Below are positions 57,076-64,000 of a stretch of DNA of 64,000 bases, piece after piece. This stretch comes from Isoetes taiwanensis (lineage: Eukaryota; Streptophyta; Lycopodiopsida; Isoetales; Isoetaceae). The stretch is taken from assembly GCA_021234155.1 (NCBI GenBank), contig JAJEKV010000137.1, positions 853,910 to 917,909 on the forward strand, in the 5' to 3' direction. The notes below the pieces were generated by a model, which worked only from the letters and a program-made list of their open reading frames with translations, was not told where the DNA came from and searched no databases. The position numbers and the translations under genes are program-made. Within the stretch, counting starts at the first letter, position 1; every line of letters starts with the position of its first letter.

Positions 57076-58430
57076 ATGCTTAACTTCGTTAGCATCAACT
57101 ATTGAACTTGCACAACCAAATATTCTGCTTTGTACTTTTCAAAATTTGATGCCAAGCCCAAAAAATTCTAGCTTGAAACATCACACTAATAAAAAGATGA
57201 ATCAAAGCAAGATGGAATGCAATCCTCCACACCTGCTACATTCCTTTGTCTTCAATATAGAAGCATGAAATATAATAGAATGGAATCATTTCCACATTAT
57301 TTAACATTCCCAAAGATTTGTTAACAAAGATTAGATGCTTACCACTAAAACAACTTTTCTTGAGTCTGAGAAATTGTTCAGATGAGCAATTTGATCCGAG
57401 CTCTTTACCAAGCAGGGTAATGGGATCTCAATTGTCGGGCAATCGATTGTTTAGAATGGTACAAATAATCGAATTCGATAATTACTGCTGTGGAAGCAGC
57501 ACAGTCACAGCAATTCAGTTAACACCCCGTTAATTAGCGCTATTATTTAGGGCTAAAAATGGCATCATTTATGCCACCCGTAGCGTGCGAGGACCCACAG
57601 TTATACCCAAACAATGATATTCCGGGGGAGAATGCACCTAAAATGGAATATTTTGAGCTATCACATGAGAACGTGAACTCTGGGGCTCGATAGCGTAGGT
57701 CTTCTTGTTCCAAATCAGAGTTCATTTATTCGCCATTCCTTTTCTAGGTGTTCATGGAATTGTTATGGCGGTGAATCCATTCCTGGGGCTTGTTCACACT
57801 GCATGTCACACTATCGGAGCTGGCCATATGGTGAACTGGCCAGCACGGCATGTCAGAGACCTCGATGTCGACTCATCACATCCTCCCTTTTCCGGGTAAG
57901 GTTTGATAATTCTACAGCCAAATCTTACCCCGTGGAAAACATTCAATGGCTTCGTAATCCAAACATCAATTTCCAGTGTTTTTTCCCCCCATCTCCCTGG
58001 CCTCAACACGATTTCCCTCCTGAGAACCATACGTGAGGGTTTCCCCACATATGGCTCGAGTTTGGTGGCCCGGTCAGTCTTGGTGGAGCAGGTACATTCC
58101 ATGATAACCATATGCAGCACGAATACAAGATTGCAGTACAAATGAGTAACCTTAAATGGACAATTTCCTGGCCTAAGAGACTTGACTACACATTTGTATT
58201 GCAATATTGTGCTCTATATTTATTAAAGTCTTGTTATTAATTGTACATGATCAAAATTATTAGGCAGGATGTGGCCTCATTTATTTGCTCTGAAACTAGA
58301 TAATGAGCTTAAGATCTTGGCCTGACCATAGCATTGAGCTCTTTAAAGATCTTAAATTGTCTCAAGTTATTTTGAGATTCGAGATGGACTTATGTTCTGC
58401 AATGGGTTTTTATATGTTGATGGTGTTTTT
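57076..58430. other. no gene recognised
   Basis: AT-rich to 57540, then somewhat GC-richer around 57760-58080 with several short frames but no domain. It may hold transposon-derived material that I cannot place. Confidence 0.4.
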
Positions 58431-58439
58431 TGGCTTCGG

Positions 58440-59530
58440 GTTCTTCAGGCTTGTCATGTTTCACCTATAGCTGGACATTCTGGAATAGCCGAACTCTTGA
58501 ACTTATTAGTCCGTCTCGGCTCCGCCATTCTGCTGAAGCTTTTGTTCGATCATGTGACAGTTTGATGTTGAGCGAAGGCTCTGAGACATCTTCCTCATGA
58601 TCTTCTTCAGCCTTTACAATTTTCAACTGGACCTTGGAGGGGCATTTCTGTGGATTTTATTTGGGTGCTACCACTCTATCAAGGTCAGGATGCCATCATG
58701 GTCGTGCTGATTGATTCTCTAAGATGGCTCGTTTCATTCCTTACAACGTCGCCATCACCAATGAGGGCTTTTTTTTGTGAAGTAGTTAGACTCCATGGAT
58801 TGTCAGACATCATTATTAGTGATCCTGGACCTCAGTTCGTCGCAAGTTTTTGAAAGAGAATCTTGGAGCTATTGCATGTCGGATGCTTGTTGACTTTCGG
58901 CCATCATCCAGAAATTAATGGAGCAGGAAGAGCTAGCTAATCAGCCTTTGAAACAATATTTGAGATTCTTTATCAATTACCACCAGGATAATTGAGTCAA
59001 TTGGATTCCATTAGCTGAGTTTGCCTATAATAACTCAATATATGTTTCCACTGGCCAGACTCTATTTCTTCCAAAGTTTGACCATCATCCTCGTTGGTTT
59101 GTTACTGCTGCTAGATATGAATCTATCAATCCCTAGACTTGGAAACTCGAAGTTTTTTAATCAGATCTTCAGCACCATCTTAGCCGACACAAGAACACTA
59201 TCAACATTATGTTGATGGCGGATTTACATCGTCAAGAAGCTCCTATATTTCATGTTGGTGACCTTATCTAGTTTTTACATAGGAACCTCCTCACCACACA
59301 TTCCTGCAAGAAGTTTGACTATTGGTAACCTAGAATATGGCTCATGTTGTGTTCTGGCTCGAGCTCCCTCCAGCTATTCGTTTACATCTAGTATTTTATA
59401 TTTCACTATTTGAGCCATATGCCCCTAATCCCTTTCCAGATCGAGTTCCCAGATCGCCCCATTAGTGAAATTCAATGATCAGGAAGAGTTCGAGGCTCTG
59501 GAGATGTTCGACTCGAAGTTTTGTGCGCAG
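58440..59530 (+). pseudogene. Ty3/gypsy integrase relic
   Basis: In shifting frames, the region shows the integrase N-terminal piece (CHVSPIAGHSGIAELL), then ISVDFIWVLPLYQGQDAIMV, VRLHGLSDIIISDPGPQFVA, a degenerate HHPEINGAG, and a C-terminal HLVFYISLFEPYAPNPFPD. This order is the gypsy integrase core with its two Asp positions, followed by the GPY/F-type end. Only the piece at 58650-58853 is open. No RT, LTR or primer site is seen nearby, so it is a solitary old fragment, unrelated in detail to the element at 12870-18600. Confidence 0.8.
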
Positions 59531-60785
59531 GCACAAAACAAAGTACATGGGCATTTAATAATTTAATAAAATACAAGGGCATTTTAATAATTTTGCCAAC
59601 ATACAAGGGTATTTTTATAATTTACCCTAGTTAGTTTGTATTGGTATCGATCTAATGTGGTTCCAACACAAAACATCCGTGCCTAGCATTGATAAATTTG
59701 TGCCTCTAATTCTCAAGACACTTGAAAAGAAAAATTAAATTAAATGGCAACAAATTTACTCCTGGAAGCAAAAACATGCCCATAGTACCCATAATTCTCG
59801 AGCCACTTCACAAAAAACTTAGATGGCAACAGATCTACCAATTTATTCATCATAATTGATATGGAAAAAGGATGATTTAGAATCATCTAAAAATAATTGG
59901 TAAGCATAAGTATAAACGTGGAAAATAAGCATAAATGTGGAAATTGTAGTGCATATCACACTTTGGGAGTTAAAAATGTACCATTGGAGGGGCAATTTCA
60001 GCACTTCCTGTCACAAATTAAGCTCAAGTTATTCTGCATTATGGTCATGCACGATTTATATAAGTGCTAAGGACTAATGGTGTGCAATTACTTGTTAAAT
60101 ATAGATCTCAAAAAGTATAGATAGTAACTCCTTTGTCAAACAGAGATAAAATGCATTATCCTAGTATAGAGTCCATGGGTCAAAAAAAATATATAATAGC
60201 TAGAGATTGTGAACCTCTGGAGATATAAAACTACAATACAGATGGTCAAGTGTCATGTAGAGAATTAAGGCAATGAATAAATTGTGAATGCCATTTTATA
60301 TACATCTTTAATGACAGCAGCCGAGCCATGACAATCTGTACCATCGAATAAAGAATATTGTATCTATAGAACATTACAAAGCATTATGCTAAATAGACGA
60401 CCATAAACTTAGTGTGAGAAGGAATTTTCCATTCGTAAAAATACATTGCAACATGTCCTGCCTTTGTATCTTCACTACTATCCAAACTGCTATTGGAGCA
60501 GGGATGACTATTCAATGCATAAACAAAGTTTTCATTAAAGTGTAAAGATTTTCAACTACTGCTCTTCCAAATCATAATAACAAACAGTTATGCACCTACA
60601 AAGATTAGATTTATTTGCCAGAACATTATGAAGTACCATCCAGCTTACCATGTTTTTTTGAGAATCCAAGTCTTGATGCATTCATTAATTCAATGATAAA
60701 ACTCAAGTGGCCAGATTCTCACAATTTCTGGTGCATCAACAAACGAACTTCACTATCTTTTTGTATCCTAACCTAGTAGAATATA
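59531..60785. other. no gene recognised
   Basis: AT-rich. A phrase around tacaagggcattttaataatt repeats about three times at 59530-59620. Nothing else is supported. Confidence 0.5.
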
Positions 60786-60812
60786 CTAGAAAATTGCCCA
60801 CCTTCGGTGGGC
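60786..60812 (-). mobile_element. second Helitron-like 3' terminus
   Basis: On the minus strand, a 7-bp perfect hairpin (GCCCACC, loop GAA, GGTGGGC; 60796-60812) is followed by AATTTT and then CTAG plus T (60789-60785). It has the same architecture as 19092-19121 but a different stem, so it is a different family. The body would lie to the right; no Rep/helicase coding sequence is visible. Confidence 0.58.
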
Positions 60813-61912
60813 TTTCCTTGTGGTTGTATATGAAGACTGGGACACTAATGCGTTATGTATGAATGGGTTACATTTGATATGAGATGTTAAATTGAAATAT
60901 GTCGAGATAATATCTATTAGATATTTAATGGAAAATTGAATCATAATCGTTGGATGCCAATGTATTGCGTAGTTTTTGTGTTGGATTTTAGCATTTATAT
61001 TTTGTTTGATAAAATCTTTGATTCGCCTATGTATTGTATTGGATTAATGTCTTGAATTGTAATTTTCTGTCGGTTCTAATTCACGTAGTTTTCGTGTTGT
61101 ACAGATAGTTGGAATTTATGTAGAACCCATTTTGCTTTTTCCAGAATTTGTTGGTATAATTTGCCTTCGTTATCCTAGAGACATGAAATCAGATCAGTTT
61201 GTTCAATTGCTTTGTTACATATGATATTTATTGTACCTGGGTTCTTATTTCATGCAGTTCATTGGCATTGCATCCTAGAATTTTTTCTGCTTCGTCGTTG
61301 AAAGTGGTGGCCCAAACTTCCCCACTTGAGTCTATCAGTTTTGCATAAAAAATATATGTAAATTGTATATTCATTTAGAATGGAAAGTTGTTTGGTATAT
61401 TGATTTTAATCAATTGTTTTGGAATGGTATTTATTAATTCTTGCCTTTTAGAAATTGATGTGTTGATATAAACTGACCTATCCATTTCATCAAGTCCTCT
61501 TCCAAGCATCACCGATCCAAGTAGAGCGTGGCCACATGCTGCCAATAAGGTGTTGAGTAACATAGCTTGAATATAATGGTTTCTTGATATTATAAAAAAT
61601 AAACAAACTTTACAGCGGTGAAAGACATTGATGTTTCTAGCCTTCATCTTTTAATTTAAACCAAGAGAGCAAAACTATTCTAGTTTAGCAACTATTCTAA
61701 TACCTAACAAAACTTCAAGCAATAATTAATAGATGATAGAGCTTATGCATCTAGCAATATCAGTTGAGAAAGTATCAGAACATATGTCTCCCATGACATT
61801 AGTTCCAATTCCAATGTTACCTTCTTGAATCATTCCAGCAAATCATATTCAAGGGGGCGTCACCTTGTGGAACTTGTCAAAACCACGTGCATCAATGGGA
61901 GGGGGCAATTTT

Positions 61913-61993
61913 TTACCCTTTTCCGTATGTATACTAGGGGCCATAGGGGTTTTGGGATGTTCTCCTAGTTGTAAAACCATACGGAAAGGGGTC
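61913..61993. repeat. short inverted repeat
   Basis: acccttttccgtatg (about 61916-61930) pairs with catacggaaaggggt (about 61978-61992). The phrase gtatactaggggt also occurs directly after each arm region. Confidence 0.6.
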
Positions 61994-62806
61994 AAATTTG
62001 CCTATCAGAAACACGTATACTAGGGGTTTTTTGGCTATCCTATGCATGCAGGTGGCATATCTCTTATAAAGAAGGTGGATCCCCGGGATCATATTAATCA
62101 ATATAAATAATACAAAGTAAATTATCAAATTAATATGAACAAACACTGCATTTCAATAACCAAATTATATAAGCAAAAGTAATTTTTTCAAAAGCATAAC
62201 CATGTTCAAATAAAAGCGGACAACAGAAATCTTCTCAAACTGTCGATGGGCAATATGTATGATTGTAGACAGAGTATAAGAAATATTTGAACAATACTAA
62301 AATATGCCATGGCAAATGTGTTATGCCAACGTATTATGATAAGCGGTATTTGATGCAACTCAAGGAATCTTGACAAATGGTTTTGGGCTAGTTCTTCAAC
62401 TGCATCTAACCAAATACCTCTAACCAAATACCTCGATTGCTCATAGTACCTGCAAACTTTGCTGCTTAGGAGTAGCCACAACATGCGGATGAAAGGATGC
62501 ATTTTCTAAACAAAGAGTGCCCCTTCACTTTTTTAAACGTGTTATTTCACGTTCAACCCGAACATGATCTATGTTTATTTCTATGCCTTGCTCATAGAAA
62601 GACTATCAATGTGCTGCAAGACAAGCTGGCATTTAGAGTTTAATTCTGACATCTAGAGTCGAGGATTTTTTTTTGGCATGAAGGAGTGTGTTCTTTTCCC
62701 ATGGATTCCTTAAATGGCATGTGTTATCACCTAGATGTAACAAAATATGTCTATGTGTGGCTTCATGGGCTGTTTCACGTGTTAATATAGACATGATCTT
62801 CTCTTT

Positions 62807-62905
62807 TTTGTTTTTTGAACTGTCAAATGCAAATGACTTTGGGCCATTCATTCTCTTTCTTGTTTTTTGAACTGTCAAATGCAAATGACTTTGGGCCATT
62901 CATTC
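62807..62905. repeat. tandem duplication, 52-bp offset
   Basis: The block ttgttttttgaactgtcaaa through tttgggccattcatt occurs twice in a row with almost no change, so it is a recent slip or duplication. Confidence 0.9.
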
Positions 62906-63786
62906 AAACGATCAGGCCCTCATCAGCATTAAGTTATACCCTTGGCTCTTTACGTTGGTAACATGAAATTCCGTACTCAAAATCCAATTAGATGGCCACT
63001 TGCTATAGCGAAATCATATTTACATGGTTTACCTCTGTCTAAGCGACTGAATACTTAAAAGTCTAACCTTGATCTTGCGCTGCATATGTCAATCTACGCA
63101 GATGGAAAATCAGTTAACCGAATAAGGTCATTACTTGCAATGAGAAACATATCATGCCCAGAGGAGCAGCTTCGTGCAATCAAAAATCTAGCTTGAGGAG
63201 ACAGAAATGAAAGAGAGTTACCTTTGAAAAGAAAGCACGGAGCAGTATTATCCTTTATAGGCATGCATGGTATGATCCCTTGAATGCAAACCTCGACCCA
63301 AGAATATTGCGCAAAAACAAAGTGAATGAGTTAATAGCATGACAAATGACCTGTAATATGAAATTAATAGCGGATCATCGAATACCTTCCTCCATTTAAC
63401 ATGGCTTGTCCGAAAGCAACATTTTATGCAATAGATTCTCTTTCTTCATCACATCAATAAAGGCAAAAAGTGCAATGTATACTTGCTTGAAACACAACCC
63501 AGGAGAGTGGTCTAGTCATGTTAACATGTAGAGGCCTATGATGACTGCAACAGAACAAAGAAATAGGTTATGGAGTCCCTAAACAACCTGAAACAACATA
63601 TCTCCAACACGTCTTACCTGCCATAGATGAAACAGAATGGAGAGATCCTCTAGAATTATTAAGAGAACATGCTCATCTGCTCTATCCGCCACAACAATAA
63701 ATAGAACTTGATATGAACCTATTTTCTCTTACCCTCCTCCGAACACAGATTTCTAGATCATTTCTAGAAACTGTTTGAAAGCAATA

Positions 63787-63806
63787 GGAAGGAAGGAAGG
63801 AAGGAA
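63787..63806. repeat. (GGAA)5 microsatellite
   Basis: Five uninterrupted ggaa units. Confidence 0.9.
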
Positions 63807-64000
63807 GTATATTTTTACGTCGCACCACAAAGGCAGCGTCACGAAGGACATGCGACCACAAGTACAAAGAAAACAAAAATACATTGCATGGGGTTAAGCT
63901 CGCGGAGCACCATGGCCCGGATTAAAACCCCCATCGGGAAAAAACCGTTGCCATGATGACCACAGATTCAAAGCTATCTTTCTTTGCAAAAGCAACAAGC

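Larger units (their letters stand above)
60813..64000. other. no gene recognised
   Basis: AT-rich sequence with short frames only. The small repeats in it are listed separately. Confidence 0.5.

Noticed and set aside
57705-58204. Open frames around 57.7-58.2 kb
   Set aside because: Overlap on both strands, no recognisable domain, and the composition shift alone could keep them open.

Overview
The window is plant nuclear DNA, AT-rich and dominated by transposable elements. The evidence is a single-exon family-1 UDP-glycosyltransferase with a plant PSPG box, Ty1/copia and Ty3/gypsy elements primed from the initiator-Met tRNA site, LINE tails, Helitron-like ends, hAT and Mutator-like insertions, and spliced genes with GT-AG introns. 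A large, repeat-rich land plant genome (for example a gymnosperm) fits, but the sequence alone does not fix the taxon. I see no convincing tRNA, rRNA or CRISPR.

Layout. 1-3173: 5' half of a decayed copia element on the minus strand, inserted next to the LTR end and primer site of a second element. 3337-4030 and 9099-12087: two copies of one segment; the second is split by a 2.2-kb solo LTR (9307-11529, TSD ttatc) that itself holds a 5'-truncated LINE. About 12870-18600: a decayed Ty3/gypsy chromovirus-like element with gag, PR, RT, RH, INT and chromodomain, and another LINE fragment in its tail. 18600-24300: mostly featureless, with a Helitron-like 3' end and a small tandem repeat. 24327-25730: the UGT, the only intact ordinary gene. 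25979-29186: a copia element with perfect TSD but a large internal deletion.

29690-48442 is a head-to-tail tandem duplication of a 9.38-kb unit. Each unit carries a plus-strand DDE-type transposase pseudogene, a small minus-strand accessory ORF, two minisatellites, and the 3' end of a second, diverged transposase of the same family on the minus strand. Only the right-hand unit connects to the rest of that minus-strand gene (to about 50.2 kb). Further right lies a broken multi-exon minus-strand gene (51.8-56.0 kb) with a degenerate FCP1/NIF-like phosphatase domain, split by a Mutator-like foldback element (9-bp TSD) and a hAT element (8-bp TSD). 56.4-64 kb holds a retroposed ORF, a gypsy integrase relic, a second Helitron-like end and little else.

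The most novel content is the convergent pair of related transposases. They share the signatures DFAENY, SDG..QFKG and HGKGEHDGA and a Cys-rich region, and they sit in one unit with an accessory ORF and TTGACT-rich arrays. An important caveat is that the two duplicated units differ mainly at CAG/CTG and CG sites. That looks like methylation-linked sequencing error, so frameshifts in the 26.5-35 kb stretch should not be over-read.
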